The notes under the pieces: generated by a model
What the model saw: the letters and a program-made list of their open reading frames with translations, nothing else
The model's database searches: none
Told to the model about the DNA's origin: nothing
NCBI RefSeq assembly: GCF_000744785.1
Contig: NZ_JQMO01000002.1
Location: forward strand, 186,001-250,000
Direction: 5' to 3'
DNA: 64,000 bases
Source of the DNA: Kitasatospora azatica KCTC 9699
GTDB lineage: Bacteria > Actinomycetota > Actinomycetes > Streptomycetales > Streptomycetaceae
Position numbers and translations under genes: made by a program
In this document: one piece after another, positions 35,145 through 44,063 of the stretch
Layout of the letters: every line of letters begins with the position of its first letter
Numbering within the stretch: the stretch's first letter is position 1

Positions 35145-35965
35145 CGTCCGACCTCCTCGGTAAGTTCTCGGCGGATCTCCTCGGCGAAGCGGAAGGTCAT
35201 GTGCCGTCGCCAGGCGGGGAGTCCGTGGATGTCGTCGAAGTACTCCCCCGGCTCGACCGCGTACTCGACCGCCTCGCGCACCGCCTCCGCGTTCGGCGGC
35301 ACCGGGAAGCGCAGCTGGATCGGCCGCACGGTGGAGGCCGTGATGGTGAGGGTCAGGGTGCCGTCGAAGGGGTCGAGCGCGCCGATCACCAGCGCGCCCG
35401 AGCGGCCCAGCCCGTAGAGCGAGGCCTGCCGGAACGCCGTCCGGCTGCGCAGCGCACGGGCCGGAACGGTGATCGAACGCAGCAGCTCACCCGGTTCCAG
35501 GACTTTGAGGCCGGCGCCGACGACGAAGTCCGCGACCGGGACCTCGCGCGCGCCGCCTTGCTGGGACAGCAGCCGGCAGACCCCGTCGAGCGCAGCGGTC
35601 AGGGAGATCATCGGCCCGGCCGGCAGCCCGTTGCACAGGTTCCCGCCGACGGTGGCCATGTTCCAGATCTTCCAGGAGGCCAGGAAGGCGCGGCAGCACT
35701 GCTCGAACAGCGGGGCCGCGGTCCACTCGGCGGGCTTGGGGAAGCGGGAGAGCTGGGCGATGGTGCAGGTCGCGGCGATCTCCAGGCCGCCGTCCGGCGT
35801 CACCCGCAAGGACTCCCAGCCCATCCGGCTCAGGTCGATCAGCCGGCGGATGTGGGGCTGCGGCTCGGAGAACAGGTATGTGCCGCCACCCAGCCAGGCG
35901 TCGCCCGGCTGCCACGTGTCGCGGCGGCGGGCGTCGCGCACCTCCTGCACCGTGTTCAGATCCAC
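35141..35965 (-). CDS. Xanthine dehydrogenase-type FAD-binding subunit (orphaned)
   Basis: 274 residues from GTG 35965 ([14 protein letters not shown]). FAD_binding_5 motif: [17 protein letters not shown] and [25 protein letters not shown], then the CO_deh_flav_C domain. In intact enzymes it passes electrons from the [2Fe-2S] centres to NAD or oxygen. The small subunit downstream is broken and the molybdenum-binding large subunit is absent, so the protein is probably non-functional unless partners exist elsewhere. A longer start at 36055 is possible but not family-like. Confidence 0.85.
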   Translation of the reverse strand: MDLNTVQEVRDARRRDTWQPGDAWLGGGTYLFSEPQPHIRRLIDLSRMGWESLRVTPDGGLEIAATCTIAQLSRFPKPAEWTAAPLFEQCCRAFLASWKIWNMATVGGNLCNGLPAGPMISLTAALDGVCRLLSQQGGAREVPVADFVVGAGLKVLEPGELLRSITVPARALRSRTAFRQASLYGLGRSGALVIGALDPFDGTLTLTITASTVRPIQLRFPVPPNAEAVREAVEYAVEPGEYFDDIHGLPAWRRHMTFRFAEEIRRELTEEVGR

Positions 35966-36224
35966 CTTGGTCCACCGTCCTCGACGAGCTCGATTCGGCG
36001 ATTGAAGCAGCGCGCCACGAGCGGGGACGAGTGGTTTCGCACACCGATGATCCACCTTCGCACTGGAGGATCACCCAAGAGAGCCGGGGCTTGGTACCTC
36101 TCATCCGCCAGGGCAGAACTCATAGTGACCTGGCAAATGCGAGCTGCCGCAGGCGCCGGCCTCGGCCTGGACATCGCGTGGCGCTTCCGGGCCCGCCTCC
36201 CGATCAACCCGCCGGAACCCCCTT

Positions 36225-36278
36225 AGGTCGGCCGCCAGGCACAGGTCGGTGGCCGGGCACAGGTCGGCGGCCGGGCCC
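36225..36278. repeat. 18-bp tandem repeat (3 copies)
   Basis: Three units of the form AGGTCGGCGGCCGGGCAC (36225-36242, 36243-36260, 36261-36278) with a few substitutions, in the noncoding gap between the FAD subunit and the molybdopterin-binding protein gene. The interval 35966-36330 otherwise shows nothing I can assign. Confidence 0.85.
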
Positions 36279-36330
36279 TGCTGGGATCCCGGCCGCCGCG
36301 ACTGCCTGACTGGCCTAACCTGACGGCGCG

Positions 36331-36750
36331 TCAGACCGTGGCGAGGGACAGCTCGGTGGACTTGATCAGCGCGACGACCGAGGAACCCGCGGCGAGGCCC
36401 AGCTCGGCCACGGCGTCCCTGGTGATGGCCGCGGTCAGCTCGCCGCCCTCGACCGAGACCTTCACCGTCGCCATGGCCGCACCCGAGGCGATGTCGGTGA
36501 CCGTGCCGGGGATCTGGTTGCGGATGCTGAGGCCGGCGACGGGGCCGGTGGCGAGCGAGACGTCGGTGGACTTGACCATGGCACGTACCGCGGTGCCCTC
36601 GACCAGGCCGAGGTCCTTGACGGCGTCGACCGTGACCGCCGCGGTCACTTCCTGGCCGCCGGCCAGGCGGGCCTTCACGGTCGCCATGGCCTCGCCGGAG
36701 CTGACCGAGGTGACGGTACCGGGGATCTGGTTTCGGATGCTCAGGCTCAT
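36331..36750 (-). CDS. Molbindin-like protein with two TOBE/Mop domains
   Basis: 139 residues made of two tandem Mop repeats: SIRNQIPGTVTSVSSGEAMA ... and SIRNQIPGTVTDIASGAAMA ..., each ending with KSTDVSLAT or KSTELSLAT. Molbindins bind molybdate oxyanions at subunit interfaces and buffer molybdenum in the cytoplasm. ATG 36750 follows GAGG. It lies beside a fragment of the molybdate-binding protein ModA and xanthine dehydrogenase remnants, so it probably belonged to a molybdenum uptake locus that has since lost most genes. Confidence 0.93.
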   Translation of the reverse strand: MSLSIRNQIPGTVTSVSSGEAMATVKARLAGGQEVTAAVTVDAVKDLGLVEGTAVRAMVKSTDVSLATGPVAGLSIRNQIPGTVTDIASGAAMATVKVSVEGGELTAAITRDAVAELGLAAGSSVVALIKSTELSLATV

Positions 36751-36918
36751 GGTGGCCAACCTCGCGAAATAGGGGAGCGGGTATTTCTCCTGTGCTGCCG
36801 CGATTACCGTATCCGGTCTTTCCGGGCGGCGCGGAATGCCCGCCGCAGATGCGAGCTGGCAGCCCGCGAATGGCCCGCAGGCCCGAGGCGTGAATTTTCA
36901 CCCTGCCTGGGCGAGGTG

Positions 36919-36948
36919 ATTTCCGAACGAATTTCCGAACGAATTTCC
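36919..36948. repeat. 12-bp direct repeat ATTTCCGAACGA (2.5 copies)
   Basis: Two perfect units and a half unit at the 5' edge of the ModA fragment, next to the point where ModA similarity is lost. Could mark the rearrangement junction. Confidence 0.85.
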
Positions 36949-37029
36949 GGGCGCACTCGGCCGAACGGGCAGCGCTCGTACGACTGGGCTAATGCCAGGC
37001 AAATGTCCCGGCTGTCCTTGCATCTGCGG

Positions 37030-37392
37030 CACTATGAGGTCGTCCTGTGCGCCAAGGAGGTCCCCTGCGGCGCCGCCCCCCAGAAGGCCCTCACCGCCGG
37101 CAACGTCCAAGTCACCCCGGTCAGCTACGAACAGGACGTCAAGAGCGCCCTCACCAAGGTCGAACTGAAGGAGGCCGACGCCTCCCTCGTCTACCAGACC
37201 GACGTCAAGTCCGCCCCCGGCAAGGTCGACGGCGTCACCTTCCCCGAAGCCTCCTCCGCCATCAACGACTACCCCATCGCCACCCTCACCCACGCCCCCA
37301 ACACCGCCGGCGCCCAGGCCTTCGTCGCCCTGGTGGAATCCCCCGCCGGCCAGCAGGTCCTCGCCGACGCCGGCTTCCTCAGCGCCTCCTGA
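37030..37392 (+). pseudogene. modA: Molybdate ABC transporter substrate-binding protein, 5'-truncated
   Basis: The C-terminal half of ModA: YEVVLCAKEVPCGAAPQKAL, VSYEQDVKSALTKVELKEADASLVYQTD (the hinge and ligand-binding GEADAGIVY-type motif), INDYPIATLTHAPNTAGAQAFVALV and the end LADAGFLSAS. The signal peptide and first lobe are missing. An ATG at 36916 keeps the frame open but encodes unrelated residues. No modB/modC follow. The fragment ends 43 bp before the ACP gene that begins the next cluster. Confidence 0.85.
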
Positions 37393-37435
37393 CCTGTGCG
37401 GATGGCCATCCGCCATCCGCCATGCGCCATCCGAA

Positions 37436-37684
37436 TCAACCGGCTGACTGCGCGTCCATCAGGGCAACGATGTCGCCCAGCGTCTCTGCGCTGCGCAGTG
37501 CCTGGGCCGGCAGTGCGATGCCCAGGCGCTGGTCCAGTGCGACGGACAGCTCCATCCGGGCCAGCGAGTCGAGGCCGAGGTCCAGGACCGAAGCGGCGGG
37601 GTCGATGTCGGGCGCAAGGATGCGAAGCTCCTCGACGAGGATGGACCGCAGGTCGGCGAACAGGTGGGTGTGACGATCGGTCAT
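37436..37684 (-). CDS. Acyl carrier protein 1
   Basis: 82 residues, acidic and helical, with the 4'-phosphopantetheine attachment Ser in DLGLDSLARMELSVAL (about residue 40). A free-standing ACP. It is divergent from and 154 bp apart from the LnmK-like gene, so it is the natural acceptor for that acyltransferase, as LnmL is for LnmK in leinamycin biosynthesis (inference from context). Confidence 0.9.
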   Translation of the reverse strand: MTDRHTHLFADLRSILVEELRILAPDIDPAASVLDLGLDSLARMELSVALDQRLGIALPAQALRSAETLGDIVALMDAQSAG

Positions 37685-37838
37685 GAACCATGAACGACCA
37701 CCGCCACCTCTCCGATACGCCCTGGCCTCGGACCTCTTTCGGTTGAAGAGCAGCTGTCGGAGCGGCTTTCAGGGGACCGGCCGGCTCGGCCTGTGCCATT
37801 CTCGGAGCCCGTCCGCCGTCTGCCACGAGGGTTTCCTG

Positions 37839-38819
37839 ATGAGTGACCTGCTGGCCCTGCCCGCCTCCCCCCTGGTCCTCGCGCAGGTTGAGCGGACCGG
37901 GCCCGCATCCGTGCGGCGGCTGGTGACCGTGCGACCCGGCATGTGCGGATCGCTCCAGGCGCTGGCGGCCTGCGTGGGTGACTGGACCTGGGAGACGGTG
38001 AGCACCGTGTGCGGTTTCGACGTCTTCCGTGCCCGTGACCCTCGCGGCACACCCTCCTACCTCGCCTTCTACTACTACCGCATCGCCTCGGGCGGTGACC
38101 TCCACCCGCGGCGGCTCAGCTTCGGGGACCGGCTCGAGGTCCAGTCCCTCGTCTTCGACGCCGGTCGGCTGTCCGTTCTGACCGTCCACCGACTCCGGCT
38201 CGTGGCCGACTCGGACGGGCCGGACAACAGCGAGCCGTTCGATCTGGCCGAGCTGCGCACGAAACCCCGGCCCGACTGCCTGTACATCGAGAATCTGAAC
38301 GTCTGGGTCGCCCGGGGCGATGCTCGGAGCAACGTCGGTCTGGTCCACGCTCCGCCGACCGGGTTCGCCCAGGCGCGGTTGCCGAGGCTTCCCGACGAGT
38401 ACTCACCACGGGCTCTCTGTACCGCAGCCCGCTCGGCCCATGACTTCCCCGACCCGGCCCGGGACGGTTGGCCGCGATCGGGCCCCGATCTGATCGTCGA
38501 CCACGCCGTCGACCCCGTCCATGACATCAACGGCGTGGGACTGCTGTACTTCGCCTCGTTCTTCTCGATCGTCGAACGCGCCCAGCTCCAGCGGTGGCGT
38601 TCACTCGGCCGCTCCGACCGCTCCTTCCTCGACCGCGCTGTGCTCGACACCCGGATCTGCTATCTCGGCAATGCCGATCTCGATGCGACTCTCCGCCTGC
38701 GACTGCGCAGCTCCGTCAACCCTGACGATCCCGCCGAGGAGGCGACCGACGTCGCCGTGCACGACCTCGCCACCGACCGCACCATCGTGGTGGCGAGGTC
38801 CCTCGACCGCAGGCGGTGA
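37839..38819 (+). CDS. lnmK: LnmK-like bifunctional acyltransferase/decarboxylase
   Basis: 326 residues, the size of LnmK. Double hot-dog proteins of this family take methylmalonyl-CoA, self-acylate on Tyr, transfer to an ACP and decarboxylate to propionyl-ACP. Family-like segments are VRPGMCGSLQALAACVGDWTWETVS, YLAFYYYRIASGG, and HDINGVGLLYFASFFSIVERAQLQRW. ATG 37839 follows ACGAGG; the frame is open to 37683 without homology. Unlike leinamycin-type loci no HMG-CoA synthase-like or enoyl hydratase gene is near, so the product is more likely a starter unit than a beta-branch. Family match from memory of conserved blocks. Confidence 0.82.
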   Translation: MSDLLALPASPLVLAQVERTGPASVRRLVTVRPGMCGSLQALAACVGDWTWETVSTVCGFDVFRARDPRGTPSYLAFYYYRIASGGDLHPRRLSFGDRLEVQSLVFDAGRLSVLTVHRLRLVADSDGPDNSEPFDLAELRTKPRPDCLYIENLNVWVARGDARSNVGLVHAPPTGFAQARLPRLPDEYSPRALCTAARSAHDFPDPARDGWPRSGPDLIVDHAVDPVHDINGVGLLYFASFFSIVERAQLQRWRSLGRSDRSFLDRAVLDTRICYLGNADLDATLRLRLRSSVNPDDPAEEATDVAVHDLATDRTIVVARSLDRRR

Positions 38820-38831
38820 CTTGGCGGTCGG

Positions 38832-40052
38832 TCAGGGCGTGCGGAAGGCCAGGACGACGTTGTGGCCTCCGAAGCCGAATGAGTTGCTCAGTGCCGCGTC
38901 GAGGCGCCGGGGTGCAGCAACCTTGGTGACGAAGTCGAGGTCGAAGGCCGGGTCGGGACGGTCGAGGTTGGCGCTGGGCGGGACCAGGGAGTGCTGCAGG
39001 CTCAGCACGGTCAGGGCGGCTTCGACCGCGCCCGCGGCCGCCATGGAGTGGCCGAGCACCCCCTTGGTGGAGTTGACGAGCGGGCCGCTGGGCAGCACCG
39101 TGCTGATCGCCTCCGCCTCGACGGCGTCGCCCCGCAGCGTGGAGGTGCCGTGGCTGTTGACGTGGGCCACGTCCTGGTGGCTGAGTGCGGCCTCGGCCAG
39201 CGCGGCGCGCAACGCCTGCTTGGCTCCTCGGCCGTAGGGGTGCGGAGCGGTGGGGTGGTGGGCGTCGGTGGTGGACCCGCAGCCGGCGAGCAGCGCCCGG
39301 GGTTTCCGCCCGCGAGCCCTGGCCTCGTTCGCCCGTTCCAGGATCAGGACTGCTGCGGCCTCGGCCATCACGAATCCGTCGCGGGCGCGGTCGAACGGCC
39401 GGGAGGCGCCGGCCGGATCGTCGCACCGGGTCGACAGGGCGCCGAGTTGGGCGAAGCCGGTGGCGATCAGGGGCGTGTTGGACGCTTCGGTGCCCCCGGT
39501 GATGACGATGTCGCACTGGCCGGAGCGCAGCAGGTCCCGCGCGACGACGACGGCGGTCGCACCCGAGGCGCAGGCGGTCGCCGTCACCAGGCTCGGGCCA
39601 TGGGCCTGGTGGGCGAGCGCGACCTCGCCGGCCGGGGTGCTCGGGGAGATCATCGGGATCAGCAGCGGCGAGATGTGCCGGGGCCCGCTGTCTCGCAGTC
39701 GCTGGTACTGGGTCTCCCAGGTCTGGGCGCCGTTCAGGCCGCCGCCGATCACGACGCCGACCCGGGCACCGTCCCAGGTCCGCGAGTCGAGGGCCGCGTC
39801 GTGCAGCGCCTCCTCGGTGGCCATGAGGACGAGTTGGGTGGCACGGTCCAGGCGGTAGGCGGTGCGACGCCCGAGGGACTGCGCGGCATCGAAGGGGGGC
39901 ACCGAGCAGCAGAAGTCGACGGGCAGCCCGACGAGTTGGTCGGCGGTCGCGGCGGTCGGCCTGCCGTCGCAGACGGCCCGCCAGGTGGATTGCGTGTCGA
40001 GTCCGGCCGGGGTGACCATCCCGAGACCGGTGACGGCGATGTCGGCTGTCAT
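38832..40052 (-). CDS. Beta-ketoacyl-ACP synthase (FabF-type)
   Basis: 406 residues, thiolase fold. Catalytic triad: Cys in VTATACASGATAV, His in VNSHGTSTLRGDAVE, His in KGVLGHSMAAAGAVEA. All are intact, so it should condense an acyl primer with malonyl-ACP. ATG 40052 has AAGGAG. It is the only ketosynthase of the cluster, with no chain-length-factor partner, no ketoreductase of the FabG type and no dehydratase beside it. It diverges from the ACP2-P450 pair and ends 12 bp from the LnmK-like gene. Confidence 0.92.
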   Translation of the reverse strand: MTADIAVTGLGMVTPAGLDTQSTWRAVCDGRPTAATADQLVGLPVDFCCSVPPFDAAQSLGRRTAYRLDRATQLVLMATEEALHDAALDSRTWDGARVGVVIGGGLNGAQTWETQYQRLRDSGPRHISPLLIPMISPSTPAGEVALAHQAHGPSLVTATACASGATAVVVARDLLRSGQCDIVITGGTEASNTPLIATGFAQLGALSTRCDDPAGASRPFDRARDGFVMAEAAAVLILERANEARARGRKPRALLAGCGSTTDAHHPTAPHPYGRGAKQALRAALAEAALSHQDVAHVNSHGTSTLRGDAVEAEAISTVLPSGPLVNSTKGVLGHSMAAAGAVEAALTVLSLQHSLVPPSANLDRPDPAFDLDFVTKVAAPRRLDAALSNSFGFGGHNVVLAFRTP

Positions 40053-40238
40053 GCCACGCTCCTTCAGCGGTGGGAGTCCTTCAGCAGCTGGAGTCATGCG
40101 GCAGCGGGACACACGGTGCAAACGACCCACGGGGGCGCGAAGTTGCGCCGCGCGCGTGACCGGGACGGCCGCAGCACCGTTACCCGGCTGACCGTGCGCA
40201 GTCGCCACGAAGCAGTCCCCACGAAGCGGAGCACCGCC

Positions 40239-40463
40239 ATGTACGACACGCTCATCTCCCTGCTCTTTCGACTCGGGGTCGACACCTCCGACGTCACACC
40301 GGAGTCGACCTTGCGCGACCTGGACATGGACTCGCTCTCGATCACCGAGCTGGCGGTCAACGCCTACACCGAGACCGGTGTCCTTGCGCACGGGATGACG
40401 CTGGACACGACGCTGGCTCAAGTCGCCCGGCAGCTCGCGGCGGTCGAGCCGCAGGAGGCGTAG
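40239..40463 (+). CDS. Acyl carrier protein 2
   Basis: 74 residues with the modifiable Ser in RDLDMDSLSITELAVNAY (about residue 33). Free-standing ACP, three bases before the P450 gene and probably co-translated with it. P450s encoded next to carrier proteins often act on the carrier-bound substrate (inference). The start follows AAGCGGAG. Confidence 0.9.
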   Translation: MYDTLISLLFRLGVDTSDVTPESTLRDLDMDSLSITELAVNAYTETGVLAHGMTLDTTLAQVARQLAAVEPQEA

Positions 40464-40465
40464 CC

Positions 40466-41671
40466 ATGGCCGCGCCGCCGGCCGTCGAAGCCGCCCGACT
40501 GGTGCTGCAACTGCGTTCGGCCGAGGACCAGGCGGCGGTGCACGCGCGCCTCGCGGAGCTCGGGCCGGTGCACATGATGCCGTGGAAGGCCGTCGTGGTG
40601 ACCAGCTACGCGGCCTGCCGGAAGGTGATGACCGACCCCGCCTACGCGACCGTGGACGCCACCTGGCGCGACCGGATCACTCCGGGCTGGCGCGCCAACC
40701 AGTCCCTCGTCACCCTCCATTCGGCCCTCCCCACCACCAACCCGCCGTCCCACGCCTGCCTGCGCAGGACGCTCACCGCGGGGCTGTCCCCGACCGCTGC
40801 CGCCGCCCTTCGCCCCCAGCTGACGGCGGCCGCCGAGCGATGCCTCGACGACCTGGCCGCCGCGCTGGCCGCTGACGGCACCACCGACCTCGTCCCGGTC
40901 CTGGCCGAACGGCTGCCCATGGAGATCCTCTGCACCTGGCTGGGGCTGCCCACCGGGGACGCCGGTCTGCTGGCCGGGCTCACCCGCCGCTGGTCGGTCG
41001 CCTACGAGCTCGGCCCCAGCCCCGAGCAGTTGGCCGACGCCGACCGCGCCCACCAGGCGTTGCACGAGTACCTCCGCCCGCACCTGATGGACCGTCACCA
41101 CGCTCCGACCGACGACACGTTGTCGCGCTGGCTGCTCCCCGCACCACGGGGTGGTGGCCTCGACACGACGCGGGTGCTGACCAACACGACCGTTCTCCTG
41201 CTCGGTGCCAAGGACCTCAGCGCCCTGATCACGGCCGCTGTCCACACGCTGCTCACCGACCCGTCCCTGGCCGGTGGGCTGCGCGAGGGCACCGTCTGCG
41301 CCGCGGCCCTCGGTGCGGAGATCGCCCGGCTCCGGCCACCGGTCGGCGTCGTCACCCGCGTCGCCACCCGGGACACGCTGCTCGCCGGCGTCCCCGTCGA
41401 GGCCGGGAGCCTGGTCCACGCGCTGATCGGGCCGGCCAACCGGGATCCGGCGCGCGCGAACACCATGCTGACCTTCGGTGCCGGCATGCACTACTGCCCC
41501 GGCGCGCCCCTGACCAGGTTGCACCTGCAGACGTTGCTGCCGCTGATCGCGCGCTGCTTCCCCGCGCTGCGGCTCGCCGAGCCGCTCCCCCGGTCCACGG
41601 GCGTCGCCTTCCCCCACCTTCCGCGTCTGCTCGTCACCGAAGCGCCGAGGGGCCGGAAGCCGCGGGCGTGA
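40466..41671 (+). CDS. Cytochrome P450
   Basis: 401 residues. Haem-binding loop FGAGMHYCPGAPLTR with the proximal Cys, ExxR motif EIARLRPP, and substrate-recognition regions typical of bacterial class I P450s. The I-helix reads TTVLLLGAKDLSALI, so the usual AGxET/AGxDT is replaced: the conserved Thr that manages oxygen activation is Leu. This occurs in some P450s with unusual reactions. Needs ferredoxin from elsewhere. Its 3' end overlaps the convergent ACP3 gene by 38 bp. Confidence 0.92.
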   Translation: MAAPPAVEAARLVLQLRSAEDQAAVHARLAELGPVHMMPWKAVVVTSYAACRKVMTDPAYATVDATWRDRITPGWRANQSLVTLHSALPTTNPPSHACLRRTLTAGLSPTAAAALRPQLTAAAERCLDDLAAALAADGTTDLVPVLAERLPMEILCTWLGLPTGDAGLLAGLTRRWSVAYELGPSPEQLADADRAHQALHEYLRPHLMDRHHAPTDDTLSRWLLPAPRGGGLDTTRVLTNTTVLLLGAKDLSALITAAVHTLLTDPSLAGGLREGTVCAAALGAEIARLRPPVGVVTRVATRDTLLAGVPVEAGSLVHALIGPANRDPARANTMLTFGAGMHYCPGAPLTRLHLQTLLPLIARCFPALRLAEPLPRSTGVAFPHLPRLLVTEAPRGRKPRA

Positions 41672-41912
41672 GGTCGGCGAGGTAGCTGCCGAGGCTTTCG
41701 ACGGTGGGGTGGCGCCTCAGGTCGGCCACCGGAACCACCAGTCCGTACCGCGCTTCGAGGTCCCCGGTGATCACCGCCTCCTCCATCGAAGTGACACCGA
41801 GCGCGTCCAGCGGCACGGTGACGTCGATATCCGCGACGGGCATCTCCAGCAGTTCGGCCAGTCGGCCGGTCAGCCACTGGACGATCTCCTCGGGGTCGGT
41901 CGGGCTGGTCAT
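41634..41912 (-). CDS. Acyl carrier protein 3 (partner of the acyl-AMP ligase)
   Basis: 92 residues: VQWLTGRLAELLEMPVADIDVTVPLDALGVTSMEEAVI, with the phosphopantetheine Ser in GVTS. ACPs of this GV(T/D)S type usually pair with fatty acyl-AMP ligases. Its ATG overlaps the ligase stop (ATGA), so the two are co-translated and this is the probable acyl acceptor. Encoded tail-to-tail with the P450. Confidence 0.9.
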   Translation of the reverse strand: MTSPTDPEEIVQWLTGRLAELLEMPVADIDVTVPLDALGVTSMEEAVITGDLEARYGLVVPVADLRRHPTVESLGSYLADLTPAASGPSALR

Positions 41913-43732
41913 GTGTTCTCCGCACTGTCGGTGGCCGCGGCCTGGGTCTGCCGGTCCGCGAGGTACCGGTCGCGGCAGTCGCCACGCCGGAGCTTTCCGC
42001 TGGTGGTGCGCGGCAGGCTGCCCCTCCGGGCGGCGAGCACCTCGTAGGGCCGCACGCCGTGCCGTTCGGCGACGGCCGCCCGCACCCGGCGCCGCAGCCC
42101 GATGTCGTCCGCGCTCTGCGGGCCTGCCGTGAGTTCCACCATGACGATCAGCCGGTCGCCTTCACTGTCCTCGCCCGGCACGGCGAAGGCGGCCACCGAT
42201 GCGGGAACGGCTTCGGGAATCGCCTGGCGAACGGTGTCCTCGATGTCGCTCGCCGCGTGGTTGGCGCCGTGGATGATGATGACGTCCTTGATCCGGCCGA
42301 GGACGAACACCTCTCCGTCGTAGCGGAAGCCCAGGTCCCCGGTACGCAGCCAGCCTCGCTCAGAGCCGCCCGGGGACGTGAGAGTGCGGTCGAACAGCGC
42401 GGCGGTGCGCCCGGGTTGGCGCCAGTAGCCGGCTGCCACATTGGGTCCTCGCACCCACAGCTCGCCGACGCGACCGGGCGCCTGTTCGACGCCGGTTTCC
42501 GGGTCCGCCACCCGCAGGTCCTGTCCGACCGGGCGGCCGCAGCCCGCCACCGTGGTCACCCGGCCTGCCGGATCCCGGTCGTGCCGGATGCGGATCCGGC
42601 CGGCGGTCAGTGCGTCACTGTCCAGGTCGAGTTCGGTCCACCGCTGCCCGACGCGATTGCAGGCCACCAGCACGGTGGCCTCCGCCAATCCGTAGCTGGG
42701 CTTGACCGCATCCGGAGCGAGCCCGGCTGCCGCGAAGGCCTCGGTGAAGCGGCGGAGTGTGCCGACCCGCACCGGCTCGGCTCCATTGGTGAGCACCCGG
42801 ACACTGCTGAGGTCGAGCCCGGCGGGGTCGGGGACCTTCTGGACACACAGATCGAAGGCGAAGTTGGGGCCGCCGCTGAGGTGGGCCCGATGGGTGTCCA
42901 GGAGCTTCAGCCACCGCCAGGGGCGTTGGATGAACGCCAGCGGCGACATGAGCGCGACGTGTGCCCCGACCAGCATCGGGGCGAGCACGCCGATGCACAG
43001 GCCCATGTCGTGGAAGGGCGGAAGCCAGCTCGCGATGGGCGTGCGGTGGGACAGCCCGGAGCCGTCGATGGCCTGCCGGGTGCTGGCCACCAGGTTGCCG
43101 TGGGTGATGACGGCGCCGTTGGGACGCCCGGTGGAGCCCGAGGTGTACTGCAGGTAGGCCGCGTCCGTCAGCCCTGCCCAGTGCCCCGACCAGTCGCCGG
43201 CGTGGCGCGGATCGGTCTCCTCCACCGCCCACACGGGTACCCGCCCGGCGCCCAGCCTCCGGCACGCATCCCGCTGCGGCCCGACGGTCAGCAGGCACAC
43301 CGGGTCCGCGTCCGCCAGGACGGCCGCCAGGCGGTCGGTCCGGCGGGGATCCTCCGGCGGGAACAGCGGTACCGCGATCATCCCGGCGTAGAGGCAGGCC
43401 AGGACGGCGACGCCGTACTCCAGGCCCTGGGGGCACAGCACGGCGACCCGCCCGCCCCGGGGGAATCCGGCTTCGAGTGCGGCGGCCAGGGCCCGGGCCC
43501 GCAGGTCCACCTGTGCGAACGTGAGGGTCTGCCAACTGCCTTCGGGGTCCTGGCCGTAGCTCACGAAGCTGAGCGCGGGACGGGCGCCGTGTACTGCCGC
43601 GTGGCCGCTCAGCACCGCCGGCAGCGGCCGCCACCCGGGTTCGTCCGCCGACGGGTTGCCGGCGGGCGTGGTGCCGACCGTGATCGTCGCGCCCGCCCGC
43701 GCGGCGGATCCGAGCACGCGGTGGTCGGGCAT
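41909..43732 (-). CDS. Fatty acyl-AMP ligase (FAAL)
   Basis: 607 residues, ANL superfamily. Motifs: ATP loop YLQYTSGSTGRPNGAVITHGN, WLPPFHDMGLCIGVLAPM (FAAL-type), PSYGLAEATVLV, GWLRTGDLGF, GRIKDVIIIHGANHAASDIE (FAAL rather than FACL signature), and LPRTTSGKLRRGDCRDRYL at the end. Activates a fatty acid as acyl-AMP and loads it on ACP3. ATG 43732 follows GAGAGGA. Diverges from the acyltransferase gene. Confidence 0.94.
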   Translation of the reverse strand: MPDHRVLGSAARAGATITVGTTPAGNPSADEPGWRPLPAVLSGHAAVHGARPALSFVSYGQDPEGSWQTLTFAQVDLRARALAAALEAGFPRGGRVAVLCPQGLEYGVAVLACLYAGMIAVPLFPPEDPRRTDRLAAVLADADPVCLLTVGPQRDACRRLGAGRVPVWAVEETDPRHAGDWSGHWAGLTDAAYLQYTSGSTGRPNGAVITHGNLVASTRQAIDGSGLSHRTPIASWLPPFHDMGLCIGVLAPMLVGAHVALMSPLAFIQRPWRWLKLLDTHRAHLSGGPNFAFDLCVQKVPDPAGLDLSSVRVLTNGAEPVRVGTLRRFTEAFAAAGLAPDAVKPSYGLAEATVLVACNRVGQRWTELDLDSDALTAGRIRIRHDRDPAGRVTTVAGCGRPVGQDLRVADPETGVEQAPGRVGELWVRGPNVAAGYWRQPGRTAALFDRTLTSPGGSERGWLRTGDLGFRYDGEVFVLGRIKDVIIIHGANHAASDIEDTVRQAIPEAVPASVAAFAVPGEDSEGDRLIVMVELTAGPQSADDIGLRRRVRAAVAERHGVRPYEVLAARRGSLPRTTSGKLRRGDCRDRYLADRQTQAAATDSAENT

Positions 43733-44021
43733 AGCGGGGTCCTCTCGCCGGGCGGCCGGGCTGAGCGGTACGCGACGGGTCCCGCGCCTGGTGTGTGCGG
43801 CCGCCAGCTGACCGCAACGCCGGCGGGCGACGCCAACGAACCGAGGGCCGATTCCGCCATCCGGGTGATTCATTCCACCCTTCGAGTCAGCTGCCGATCC
43901 CGGCTGGTCGAACGCGCGCCGCATGCCGGGGCGATCTGTCACCGCGTCAGTGTCCGCGCGGCCCATGGCTCGTTTCATCGGTTGCACGCCCCTTGCCTCG
44001 CCACAGTGCCCTCGGCCCACC
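43733..44021. promoter_or_regulatory. Divergent promoter region between FAAL and WS/DGAT-like genes
   Basis: Roughly 300 bp between divergent starts. It should hold both promoters; no regulator-sized palindrome or clear -35/-10 pair could be picked out by eye. Confidence 0.45.
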
Positions 44022-44063
44022 GTCCCAGCGGAGCAGCGATGAGTCCCAGCGGAGCAGCGATGA
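44022..44063 (+). repeat. Perfect 21-bp duplication of a ribosome binding site and start codon
   Basis: GTCCCAGCGGAGCAGCGATGA occurs twice in tandem (44022-44042, 44043-44063). Each copy provides GGAG and an in-frame ATG, so the acyltransferase can start at 44039 or 44060, the longer form adding SPSGAAM. Confidence 0.93.

Noticed and set aside
37839..38819. LnmK/HMGS-type beta-branching cassette
   Set aside because: No HMG synthase-like protein or enoyl hydratase lies nearby, so beta-alkylation is not supported despite the LnmK-like gene.
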